Source: Oscillatoriales cyanobacterium PMM_0019 (GTDB lineage Bacteria; Cyanobacteriota; Cyanobacteriia; Cyanobacteriales; CASBRB01). From it: a stretch of DNA of 34,524 bases. The notes beneath the pieces were generated by a model. It was not told where the DNA came from. It made no database searches and worked only from the letters and a program-made list of their open reading frames with translations. Below, piece after piece: positions 21,717 through 30,593 of the stretch. The DNA is taken from contig CASBRB010000290.1 of assembly GCA_949127975.1 (NCBI GenBank), positions 1-34,524 of the forward strand, read 5' to 3'. Position 1 is the first letter of the stretch. Each line of letters opens with the position of its first letter. The position numbers were made by a program, and so were the translations under genes.

Positions 21717-22304
21717 ATGCAGACCCAAACACAACAACGCTACTACACTCCAGAAGAATATCTGGAAATTGAAGAAGCTGCTGAGTTTAAAAGTGAATAC
21801 CGAGATGGAGAAATAGTCCCCATGACAGGTGCTTCGATCGATCATAACCGGATTGCAGGTAATATTTGTTTTGCCTTGAAATTGGCTTTGAGCGGGAAGA
21901 GTTACGAGGTATTTATCGGCGATTTGCGCTTGTGGATACCCCAGGCTCGTCTCTACACTTATCCGGATGTAATGGTAATTGCAGGAAAACCTGTATTTTA
22001 TAGCGATCGCAAGGACACCATTACCAATCCGTTAATAATTTGCGAAGTCTTGTCAAAATCAACCATCAATTATGATAAAGGAGAAAAGTTTGATTATTAT
22101 CGGTCAATTCCTGAACTAAGGGAATATATCCTGATCGACCAATACAAATTTCATGTTCAACAGTATGCTAAAACCGCAAATAACCAATGGCTATTAACCG
22201 ATTATGAATCTACTGAGGCAGTATTAACCCTGTCTGCGATAGAGGCTCAAATCCAATTAAGTGAAATTTACAAAATGGTTAATTTTGATATCATTGAGGA
22301 TTAG
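21717..22304 (+). CDS. Uma2-family (DUF820) putative endonuclease, copy 2
   Basis: Near-identical to copy 1 over most of its length, including the upstream sequence. Confidence 0.93.
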   Translation: MQTQTQQRYYTPEEYLEIEEAAEFKSEYRDGEIVPMTGASIDHNRIAGNICFALKLALSGKSYEVFIGDLRLWIPQARLYTYPDVMVIAGKPVFYSDRKDTITNPLIICEVLSKSTINYDKGEKFDYYRSIPELREYILIDQYKFHVQQYAKTANNQWLLTDYESTEAVLTLSAIEAQIQLSEIYKMVNFDIIED

Positions 22305-22337
22305 GGTAATTGCTTAATTCAAGAGCTTGTATAGAAA

Positions 22338-22952
22338 ATGGCATACAGTGATTTTACCCTCGCACAAGTCAAAGAGATATTTGATTTAACCCTGTCAGAG
22401 GATCGCAATCTATTCCTTAATGTAGAGCCAGTAAAACCCTCTGACTATTTAACTCAAGCACTGTCAGAGTATATCCCGCTGGCTACTGCTATTAATACCG
22501 AAAAAGCCCGTTCTGAGTTTCTCATTGCTCCCATTCTGGCTGAAGTAAGACGGCAATTAAACTATCAAATAAGCTTATTTTCAGGAACTGAATTTAACGT
22601 AGATAATGAAAAAGGACTTGTTGGCTTTTGTGACTTTATCTTTAGTTGCTCTAAGGAGCAATTTTACATCAGCGCTCCCGTTATTACAATTGCAGAGGCG
22701 AAGAACGAGAACATCAAAGCGGGACTGGGGCAATGTATCGCTGCCATGATTGCCGCCCAGCTATTCAATCAAAAAGCAGGAAACGAAATTGAAGCAATTT
22801 ATGGGGCAGTAACCAGTGGCACTAACTGGAGGTTTCTCACTTTGTCGGGTAATACTGTTTTCATTGATTCTATTGAATATTATATTAAAGAAGTCGATAA
22901 AATTATAGGTATTCTGTTGAAGCCTATCCAGTTTTGCATGTCTTCTGAATAA
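22338..22952 (+). CDS. hypothetical protein with PD-(D/E)XK-like motif
   Basis: LVGFCDFIFSCSKEQFYISAPVITIAEAKNENIKAGLGQCIAAMIAAQLFN: D...EAK arrangement of restriction-like nucleases. Confidence 0.6.
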   Translation: MAYSDFTLAQVKEIFDLTLSEDRNLFLNVEPVKPSDYLTQALSEYIPLATAINTEKARSEFLIAPILAEVRRQLNYQISLFSGTEFNVDNEKGLVGFCDFIFSCSKEQFYISAPVITIAEAKNENIKAGLGQCIAAMIAAQLFNQKAGNEIEAIYGAVTSGTNWRFLTLSGNTVFIDSIEYYIKEVDKIIGILLKPIQFCMSSE

Positions 22953-22976
22953 GAAGAGTTTACAGCTTTAAAATTG

Positions 22977-23032
22977 GTTCGTAGGGGCAATCCCCCTGTG
23001 GTTGCCCCTATATATGCCCAGTCGCGTAAGCC
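22977..23032 (+). mobile_element. partial copy C of the GGACTTACGC MITE-like repeat
   Basis: GGTTCGTAGGGGCAATCCCCCTGTGGTTGCCCCTATATATGCCCAGTCGCGTAAGCC. Confidence 0.75.
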
Positions 23033-23034
23033 TT

Positions 23035-23075
23035 GTGAAATTTACCAGCAGGTAGATTTTCATCTCAGCAAACCA
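23035..23075 (+). pseudogene. remnant of the 3' end of a Uma2 gene
   Basis: GTGAAATTTACCAGCAGGTAGATTTTCATCTCAGCAAACCA, 4 mismatches over 41 bp versus the 3' end of Uma2 copy 1 (about 20777-20817). Confidence 0.8.
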
Positions 23076-23098
23076 GAAAATTGAGGTTGTGACGTTCT

Positions 23099-23129
23099 CC
23101 CCCGCTAACCCTAACGGGTATAATGGGGG
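23099..23129. repeat. IS200/IS605-type terminal hairpin downstream of tnpB
   Basis: CCCCCGCTA-ACCC-TAAC-GGGT-A-TAATGGGGG, 31 nt with bulged A; same architecture as 34350-34380. Confidence 0.75.
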
Positions 23130-23132
23130 CTT

Positions 23133-23852
23133 CTAGAATAGAGAAAGTTGAATCCATTCTTCTACCCTAGAAGTTTCACAGTTCACGGGCTGAGTATCCT
23201 CATCACCTCCCTGTGCAGACACCATGAGTCCCACGGCGTTTAATGCTCGTTCAAGGATGTTCCTTGCTGCATTCTCATCCCTGTCCATTTCAAGATTGCA
23301 CTTGTGGCAAGAGTGAGTACGAATTGACAGAGTTTTAGTCACCTTTGTACCACAACCAGAACAATTCTGCGATGTGTTATGAGGATTCACTTTAACAATA
23401 TGTACGCCGCGTTTTACCGCTACTGCTTCCAATATCGTTATGAATGCGCTCCATGCTACATCATAGATCGACTTCGAGAGTTTAGAATTACGGGCTAGGT
23501 TCTTTACCTGTAAGTCTTCTACTGCAATTAAATCATAGAGTTTAGTTAACCAATGAGCAATTCCATAGTGAAAATTTTGACGCTGACGGGCGATACGTTG
23601 GTGGATTCTCGCTATCTTATTTTGTTGTTTTTGGTAGCGATTAGATTCCTCTTTTTTCCTTGATAGTTGCCGCTGTTGACGTGCTAAATGTAATTGTGCG
23701 CGTCTGTAATGTTGCTGTACTGGTACTGTCTCACCTTCAGATGTGGTAAGAAATTCCTTTAACCCTAGATTATGTAATACACAACGTACACAACGACCAC
23801 TGGGTAAGGCTTTAATTGTCGTAGAAAATTTATACAACAAAAAATCGACCAA
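23133..23852 (-). pseudogene. tnpB: 5'-truncated IS200/IS605-family TnpB (RuvC/zinc-finger portion)
   Basis: IAVEDLQVKNLARN, NPHNTSQNCSGCGTKVTKTLSIRTHSCHKCNLEMDRDENAARNILERALNAVG. Lacks the N-terminal half; the expected G-I-D-x-G-L motif reads LHNLGLKEFLTT. Confidence 0.85.
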
Positions 23853-24209
23853 CTCTTTCGATTTCTAGGATAGCACATAAATCTTAGTCAAAGTTCTTCA
23901 TTCCCTGGCTGAGTACCAAGCTTGCAAGAAGGGGGAAGACAACCTTAGCTTCAAGCCGCTGAGTTTTTCTTCCCCCCCTCTCGCGCTCTCCCCCCATCTT
24001 TCCCTAGAAGGCTACTCCCCGCCCTCATTTCATTGCGGTCGGAGAGTAGCTCAAAAATTGGATTCTTTTAGGATTAATCGAAACCTAGCTCAGGTGCTAA
24101 TTAAAATGAACCTGTCTGCTATGAACGTTGTTTATAACCTCACTTAAACTAAACTACACTACCTATTGATGTAGTAGTGGTTGATGTGGTTAATGAGGTA
24201 AATGAGAAC

Positions 24210-24348
24210 TCCACTTTTGATAAAGTCCAAATAAGTCCACAAGTTCCACAAAGTCTGGAAACCCCAGAGCCAGTAAGCGATGCAGCCATGACACCTTTGT
24301 CCACAAGTTCCACTTGGGGCAGGGGTTAGGTTTCTTCAGTATTTCCAC
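24210..24348 (+). repeat. cluster of six TCCAC motifs including a 15-bp direct repeat GTCCACAAGTTCCAC
   Basis: TCCAC at 24210, 24236, 24245, 24300, 24309, 24344; GTCCACAAGTTCCAC at 24235-24249 and 24299-24313. Confidence 0.8.
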
Positions 24349-24496
24349 TTACAAGGTAGGCTTAATAAATAAGTAATTCTACGGATGCCAAAAAAACAAC
24401 TTTCTATTACTGTTTAATAAAAGGGGCTTGAGTAGTAGTTAAATAGGCGCATAACCAAGACCCCTATCATTTAGTCATCTACAGAATGGGGTAACA

Positions 24497-25018
24497 ATGA
24501 AGATTTTAATTCGCGGCATATTTGCTTTTTTTATTGGGGGAACAACGTTTGCTTTTTCCAGTGTATTTCCATCTATGGCTCTAGCAGGAACTCCTATTGC
24601 AGGAGGACATGATTCTAATGGAGCAATACTATGGGTATGTTTAGCCAAACATTCTAATGGCAGCATCCATCCGGGGAAATTATTTGCTAATTATTGTAAC
24701 TATGGATATGGAGGGCAAGAAATTAGAGGCACTTCATACTCAATCCCAACAGTTCCCAATAATTATGCACCAATGTGGTATCTACCGATTAGTGGAATAC
24801 AATTTCCAGCTGGCTCCTCAATTCCTAATGGAATTGAGAATGGATACCCTTTACCAGTATGTCAAGCACCTTATAATAATGGGTTGCATATAGGAAAATT
24901 TGTTGCTGGTAAATGCAATTTTGGTTATGCAGGAAGAGAGGTTATATCTAGTGATTTTAGGTTATTAATTCTTGTACCTATTCCACAACCCACACTTATC
25001 GGACCGCTACCGTACTAA
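24497..25018 (+). CDS. secreted DM9/DUF3421-domain protein
   Basis: Signal peptide MKILIRGIFAFFIGGTTFAFSSVFPSMALA; two repeats of (GGHD)..NGAILWVCLAKHSNGSIHPGKLFANYCNYGYGGQEI / YPLPVCQAPYNNGLHIGKFVAGKCNFGYAGREV. Confidence 0.75.
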   Translation: MKILIRGIFAFFIGGTTFAFSSVFPSMALAGTPIAGGHDSNGAILWVCLAKHSNGSIHPGKLFANYCNYGYGGQEIRGTSYSIPTVPNNYAPMWYLPISGIQFPAGSSIPNGIENGYPLPVCQAPYNNGLHIGKFVAGKCNFGYAGREVISSDFRLLILVPIPQPTLIGPLPY

Positions 25019-25133
25019 AGCGGGACACTTTAGAACCCGGGGTGTCACTACTAATGGAACAGAAAGTTTAGCGCGAGTAAGTCCAGTATACAGCAAGTTA
25101 CGAGAAAGCATGACGTAACGGGAGCATGAAGAA

Positions 25134-26450
25134 TTAAGACACCTTCTCCTTAGTGACATTCCGAAAATTCCCAGTTTCAGGGCTGAACCGCACAACACAA
25201 ACTCCAGTAGCTCCATTGCGATTTTTAGCAACGTTAATTTCCATCTGACCTTTATGTGACGTGTCGGGGTTATAGTATTCGTCCCGATAAAGTAGTAACC
25301 CAAGGTCCATGTCCTGTTCTATGTCACCACTATCCTTAATATCAGCCATAGTGGGACGTTTATTTGATTGACTTTCTACGCCTCGATTAATCTGTGCTAG
25401 CGCTAAAAAGGGAACATTAAATTCCTTAGCGATATCTTTGAAGGCTCCTGAGAACTTACCAATCTCTTGCGCTCTATTTCCAGCAGCCCTGTCTCCTAAC
25501 TTCTGAATATAATCTAGAACTACTAACCCAAGTTCTCCTTTTTCTTTCTTCAGACGACGAAGTACAGAACAGATTCGCATTGGATTCTGAAGTGCAGCCG
25601 GAGAATCATCAATGATTATCGGTAACTCTGATAGCACACTTACTGCACTAGATAATGCTTCCCATTCTCTCTTATAGACTTTATTCTGTATTAATCTTTG
25701 AGAATCAATGCCTGAGTGCATCGCCAAGAATCTCTTAACCAGTTGTTCTTTCGACATCTCGGCACTAAAGAAAACTACAGGTAATTGGTGATAGTGAGCT
25801 ACTTGATTAGCTAGATAACACCCAACCCAAGTTTTCCCCATTGATGCTCTGCCAGCGACTACTATCAAATCTTTTCGCTGTAATCCACCCATTAACGAAT
25901 CTAAGTCAATTAACCCTGTTTTCAATCCTGGCTCTAAACCTTGTTCTAAACTTTTAAATGCAGCAGGTAAACATTCCCCAATAGTTTGAGGTTGAAACTT
26001 TTCTTTCTTATTCTGAGTTAAATTAAATACTTTCGACTCTACTTCTGAGAATACAGTGGGCAGTTCTATTGTTGTATCTTTTCCCAATTCATCTATCTCT
26101 GATGCCACTTCAAGTAAACGACGACGTTGGTACTTCTCCATCACCAACTCTGCCAATAAATCAATATTAACAGTGGAAACAGTACGGTCTACTAATTGAG
26201 CGATGTAATCAGTTCCACCAACTCTCTCTAATTGATGGTGGTCGTTAAGCCAAGTAGTAATTGTGATTATGTCTATTGGCTTATTGACCTGATTCAGTGC
26301 TAGTGCCGCTTTATAAATTTGACTATGAGCATTGATATAGAAAGCTTCTGGAACTAAGATATCTATCACTCTATCTAGAGCGTTAGTGTCTAAAATAATT
26401 CCACCGATTATCGCTGATTCTGCTGCTATGTTTTCTGGTGCTTCACTCAT
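25134..26450 (-). CDS. DnaB-type replicative helicase, element-encoded paralogue
   Basis: 438 aa; PENIAAESAIIGGIILD N-domain, Walker A AGRASMGKTWV, LVVLDYIQKL, LALAQINRGVESQSNKRPTMADIKDSGDIEQDMDLGLLLYRDEYY. Confidence 0.95.
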   Translation of the reverse strand: MSEAPENIAAESAIIGGIILDTNALDRVIDILVPEAFYINAHSQIYKAALALNQVNKPIDIITITTWLNDHHQLERVGGTDYIAQLVDRTVSTVNIDLLAELVMEKYQRRRLLEVASEIDELGKDTTIELPTVFSEVESKVFNLTQNKKEKFQPQTIGECLPAAFKSLEQGLEPGLKTGLIDLDSLMGGLQRKDLIVVAGRASMGKTWVGCYLANQVAHYHQLPVVFFSAEMSKEQLVKRFLAMHSGIDSQRLIQNKVYKREWEALSSAVSVLSELPIIIDDSPAALQNPMRICSVLRRLKKEKGELGLVVLDYIQKLGDRAAGNRAQEIGKFSGAFKDIAKEFNVPFLALAQINRGVESQSNKRPTMADIKDSGDIEQDMDLGLLLYRDEYYNPDTSHKGQMEINVAKNRNGATGVCVVRFSPETGNFRNVTKEKVS

Positions 26451-27336
26451 TATTTAATCCCTTAAATAGTGACTTTAGTTGTGATAAGTCTATTAATTCG
26501 TCTGATGATTCTGACTCCGATACAGGAGAAATGCTTGGTTCAGCTTGGCTGCTATTAGGTTTTGATATTTGAGATGGTTTCCATCGATCTTTAATCGCAT
26601 CAGCAATCGTACCTCCAAGGTTTTTTACCTGATGAGTTTTGATATATTCTTCAGCAGCATCTAGGGCAGTTAATACTGATTCTTCTGTAGCTGCATTAAT
26701 TAGTTTCTTTAACCTACTGTTAAGTTCAACTCCTAAACTAGATAATTTGACTTTTATTGATTCAGGGATATCTTTACTTTTACTGTTAGACTTGACGTTA
26801 TCGATATCAATTATAGCATTATCTGAATCTAGATTAGCATTAATCGGAACTACTTTATATGTTGACAACTGTTTCTGTGATTCTTCTAAGCGACTTTGGA
26901 GGTCTTCAATAATTTCCTTCTGGCGTTCTACTTGAGATTGTAAGTGGTGAACCCGATATACTTGTCCCGTTAGAGATTCGTTCTTTCTTTTAAGTTCATT
27001 GTTCTCTTCCTCTAACTGACGAACTCTCTGTTTGATTCGACCGATTACTTGAGAATGTGCCTTCGCGGTTACTGGAGGTTTGATAACCGGACTGGGTGGC
27101 ATCTGTGTCTGTTCCGAGCGTAGTTGAGCAACTTTAGCTTTTAACTCTGGATATTTATACAAATAGGGAACGCTGACATTGGCTTCTTTAGCAACCGTTT
27201 GAAAGTTAATCTTTGCACCTATCTTTTGAAGACGTTCGATAGCTTTATTTACTTTAAACAGTGCATCTTCTTTCCTCGCTTCCTGAGTCTTTTTCAGAGT
27301 TTCAATTCGGCTTTCTTTTGTCTTATCACTGCTCAT
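26443..27336 (-). CDS. Tn554 TnpC-like protein (DUF6262-like; N-term HTH-like plus coiled coil)
   Basis: SRIETLKKTQEARKEDALFKVNKAIERLQKIGAKINFQTVAKEANVSVPYLYKYPELKAKVAQLR followed by heptad-rich coiled coil; position directly after tyrosine recombinases. Confidence 0.75.
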   Translation of the reverse strand: MSSDKTKESRIETLKKTQEARKEDALFKVNKAIERLQKIGAKINFQTVAKEANVSVPYLYKYPELKAKVAQLRSEQTQMPPSPVIKPPVTAKAHSQVIGRIKQRVRQLEEENNELKRKNESLTGQVYRVHHLQSQVERQKEIIEDLQSRLEESQKQLSTYKVVPINANLDSDNAIIDIDNVKSNSKSKDIPESIKVKLSSLGVELNSRLKKLINAATEESVLTALDAAEEYIKTHQVKNLGGTIADAIKDRWKPSQISKPNSSQAEPSISPVSESESSDELIDLSQLKSLFKGLNNE

Positions 27337-29161
27337 TCAATGACTTCTCCTGTAATCTACTAATGATTTTATCAAGTTGGTCTGCTTGTCTCCCATATTG
27401 TTCGACTAAGATATCTGCTCCATTAGCTAAAGCTCTGGATTCCTTACCCCTCAGTTCATCACGAGTTTTGATGTATTGAGGTAATTTCTCTGGAACGGCA
27501 ACGAAAAAGCGACAAGTATAACACGCCCTAAATTTATCGCAGCGTTCGGATAATGGTAATCCACAATAACCATAAATTGGGGTGTTAATATGGTCGCTAG
27601 ATAATTCAAGTTGATGGGCAGTTGGATTATCCCAAAATGATTTCGGAAAAGATTCGTAGAGTAGGGGTTTACCATCAGCATTAAATAGTGCTTTCTGAAT
27701 ATGTCCTACTTCTTTTTCAATGAGATTACAACTTACATGAGTGTAATAAGTGCCAGTAGTTCCTAAATGTTTATGTCCTGCCCAAGCACTGACAACTGCT
27801 AGATCGTGTCCTTGTTCAAATAGTTGAGTTAATCTAGTATGTCTGACTAAACGAACTTTGAACTTAGCTAATTCTCCATTTTCGTCTTTAATATCAAGTT
27901 CTTTAATTAAATAACGAATTGCTAATTGGAGTGGAGCATGACATTGTGGAATCATTTTTCTAACTGGCTTTAAGTTCGGATGAGTCAAGCCATTTTCATC
28001 AAGTCCTCGATAATGACAAAACAAATACTCCCAATCCTTACCCCATAAGCTTTCAATATATTATTGCTGCTCTTGAATAACTTTAGCGATAGTTCTGCTT
28101 ATGGGTAATTCATGATAATCATTGACTTTTTTACGCTGCCAAACAACCTTCCAATGACTACCCTCTTGAACTAAACAATCCTTTTTTAATAATGCTAGTT
28201 CATTAGGTCGCATAGCCGTGAAAAAAACTATAATCCACATCCGAGCAATTGGTTCTGGTAGCAGGTGTAAGTTTCTTTCTATCTGCTCTCTAACTACATC
28301 AGAAATAGGGTCTGGATTTCCTCTACGGACTTTAGGGTAGTCTCTATCTTGAATAATATTTCGGTCAACCGTAAACCAACCTTGAATATTCCCCGTCCTA
28401 TAAAAATCACGTAAACTTCCTAATAGACTTTTGTTTAATTTCTTTTTATAGTTATAATAATCCAACATTAAACTTCTATTTATTTCATTAAATCCTTCTA
28501 CTTTTATTTGAGTTAGGTAAGTTGAAAAACTCCTCAGTCCAGATACATGAATAGCAATTGCTCCAAAAGAAGTTGTTTTCCCTGTTTTACATAAAAAATG
28601 AATGTATTTCTTTACTAACTGCTTAAACCAGTCTAATTCAAATGCTTTAAAATTTATGTTGGCATCAAATATTTCGTATTCACTAAACTCCATAATTAAA
28701 GATCTTAAATCCCATTCATCATCTTGAAATACAAAAGGTTTTAATGGTGGGCTATCGTTGCTATATTTACTATAGTTACTAAACTTAAGATTTATATAGT
28801 CATAAATTCTCGTTTTACAACTTTTACATAGAAATATTTTTTTATTATGTTTATTTATGTAGGAAAAATACATATTATTATCTTCACACTTGGGGCAAAC
28901 AAAATATTTTATCCTGTAATTTGTATACCAAATAACTGAATCGTTAAGTGGATCTTGTACAGCTTTAATATCAATATTTATAGAATCCGATAAGAACTTA
29001 CGGCAATGCTTACAGAAGAACTGTTTCTTATTATTAAGTTTATGGATTCCTTGTGGAACCATCCCCAATGAATTACATTTAGGGCAAACAAACTCACCAT
29101 GATAATCCTTTTTCCAATCAATATCAATCATGGTTCTCCTCCAAACCTTTAATCCTGACAA
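27326..29161 (-). pseudogene. third tyrosine recombinase (Tn554 TnpB-like), interrupted by a single in-frame TAA; ORFs 28061..29161 and 27326..28024 are its two halves
   Basis: N-terminal double zinc ribbon; first half has FTAMRPNELALLKKDCL, second half has VRLVRHTRLTQLFEQGHDLAVVSAWAGHKHLGTTGTYYTHVS. Between them the same frame reads ...IQEQQ-TAA-YIESLWGKDWEYLFCHYRG. Confidence 0.85.
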
Positions 29162-30593
29162 TTAAACTATCGCGGTCATCTGATAAACCTTGCTGCTGGC
29201 GAATCATACCTAATTCTACAGCTATTTCTAATTCGGATTCAACTCGTTTCAAATCTTCTTTAAGATAACATAGATCATCAGTGGATGTCTGCCAGTCTTT
29301 ACATCGCCAACACGCATTAACTGTCGGACAAGGATCTTTTAAACTCGGACGATGGCATTCTCCATACTGAGTTGTTATTTGATACATCTTGCGACGAAGT
29401 AGCTCAGTTACGGAATTATTAGGTTTATGAGTAGCAACTACTTTACCAGTATTATCGACATACTTCTTCTCCTTCATTAATTCTTCATATTCATCCCCTA
29501 GTACCTCTTTTAGTAAACGTTTGTAGAAATTCTGCATATCAGGCGAGCGATGTCTGAGATATTTTTGAATAATTAAATCTCTGACTCCCGCATTAGTCAT
29601 TACTGTACCTACAGTCTTTCTAAATTGGTGCGATTTAAATGTCCAAATATTTCCATCTTTATCGCAAATATTATGTGATTTAGCTAACTTATTTAACCAA
29701 CGATTAAATGCATCACATTTCATTACTCTAGGTGCTGGCCTATACTCTCCAGTGTTCCCACCATCATTACTACCAAATAAGTTATTATAACTACTTCCGA
29801 AATGTTCTCTAATATACGACTGCTGTTCTTTAATCACCACTACTAACTCAACTGGTATTGGTAACTCATCTTCAGTCTTATACTTCTCTGTTAGCAATCT
29901 GATTCGCCACTGTTCGCCTCGCTTTCTCAAACAATCTAGTGGTAGATTTAATATCTCTCCTATCCTCAATCCCAGGACTCTGATGATTAATACCATTCGT
30001 TGTATTGGTTCGGGAAGGTAATGGAGGTTTTGGTCTAACTGATTCCAAACTTCTTCTGGGATATAGTCAATTTCATCATTGTTGGGGTAAGTAATTCCTT
30101 TCCGCTTTCCATCAAACCAATAAGTGTCAATATCTATCCAACCCTCTTGTCTACATAAGTTAAAAAAATTATTTAAAGTCACATAGTTTAGAGCAATCGT
30201 TCTCGGTGATACCCCCGAAGAGTTTAGATAATAATCAAACTCCTCAAACACTTGATTGTCTATCTGTGATGGGGAGTACACTGATTGCTGGTTAAGAAAC
30301 TCAGAAAATTTTCTTAGATATAAAATATCGTTTCTTATATACATGGCACTTAATTTTTGTTGGCTTCTCACTAATATATACAGTTTTACTAACAACTTTA
30401 ACCAGTCTTGTAAAATTCCGCTAAAATCTAAAGTTAACACTTTATGATGTTCGTCAACTTTCAATCCCAAGTCTTCTATGGTATACCAGACATCTTTGTT
30501 AAATAACGGATTCTTTAATAAGACTCCCAGTTCTGGTGTTTGATGTTGAAATAGTTGGTATATTGGCGCTAACTCTGATTCGTTTAATGTCAT
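29124..30593 (-). CDS. second tyrosine recombinase/integrase
   Basis: RVLGLRIGEILNLPLDCL ... KSHQFRKTVGTVMTNAGVRDLIIQKYLRHRSPDMQNFYKR; C-terminal Cys cluster CHRPSLKDPCPTVNACWRCKDW. Confidence 0.9.
   Translation of the reverse strand: MTLNESELAPIYQLFQHQTPELGVLLKNPLFNKDVWYTIEDLGLKVDEHHKVLTLDFSGILQDWLKLLVKLYILVRSQQKLSAMYIRNDILYLRKFSEFLNQQSVYSPSQIDNQVFEEFDYYLNSSGVSPRTIALNYVTLNNFFNLCRQEGWIDIDTYWFDGKRKGITYPNNDEIDYIPEEVWNQLDQNLHYLPEPIQRMVLIIRVLGLRIGEILNLPLDCLRKRGEQWRIRLLTEKYKTEDELPIPVELVVVIKEQQSYIREHFGSSYNNLFGSNDGGNTGEYRPAPRVMKCDAFNRWLNKLAKSHNICDKDGNIWTFKSHQFRKTVGTVMTNAGVRDLIIQKYLRHRSPDMQNFYKRLLKEVLGDEYEELMKEKKYVDNTGKVVATHKPNNSVTELLRRKMYQITTQYGECHRPSLKDPCPTVNACWRCKDWQTSTDDLCYLKEDLKRVESELEIAVELGMIRQQQGLSDDRDSLIVRIKGLEENHD

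Noticed and set aside
24005-24052. Hairpin considered as the missing group II intron domain V on the minus strand (GAGCTACTC...GAGTAGC)
   Set aside because: Lacks the expected 34-nt domain V layout and flanking domain VI; more like an IS end or terminator.
27451-27681. 76-aa ORF inside the third recombinase's second half
   Set aside because: Alternate-frame ORF in a region explained by the recombinase reading frame.
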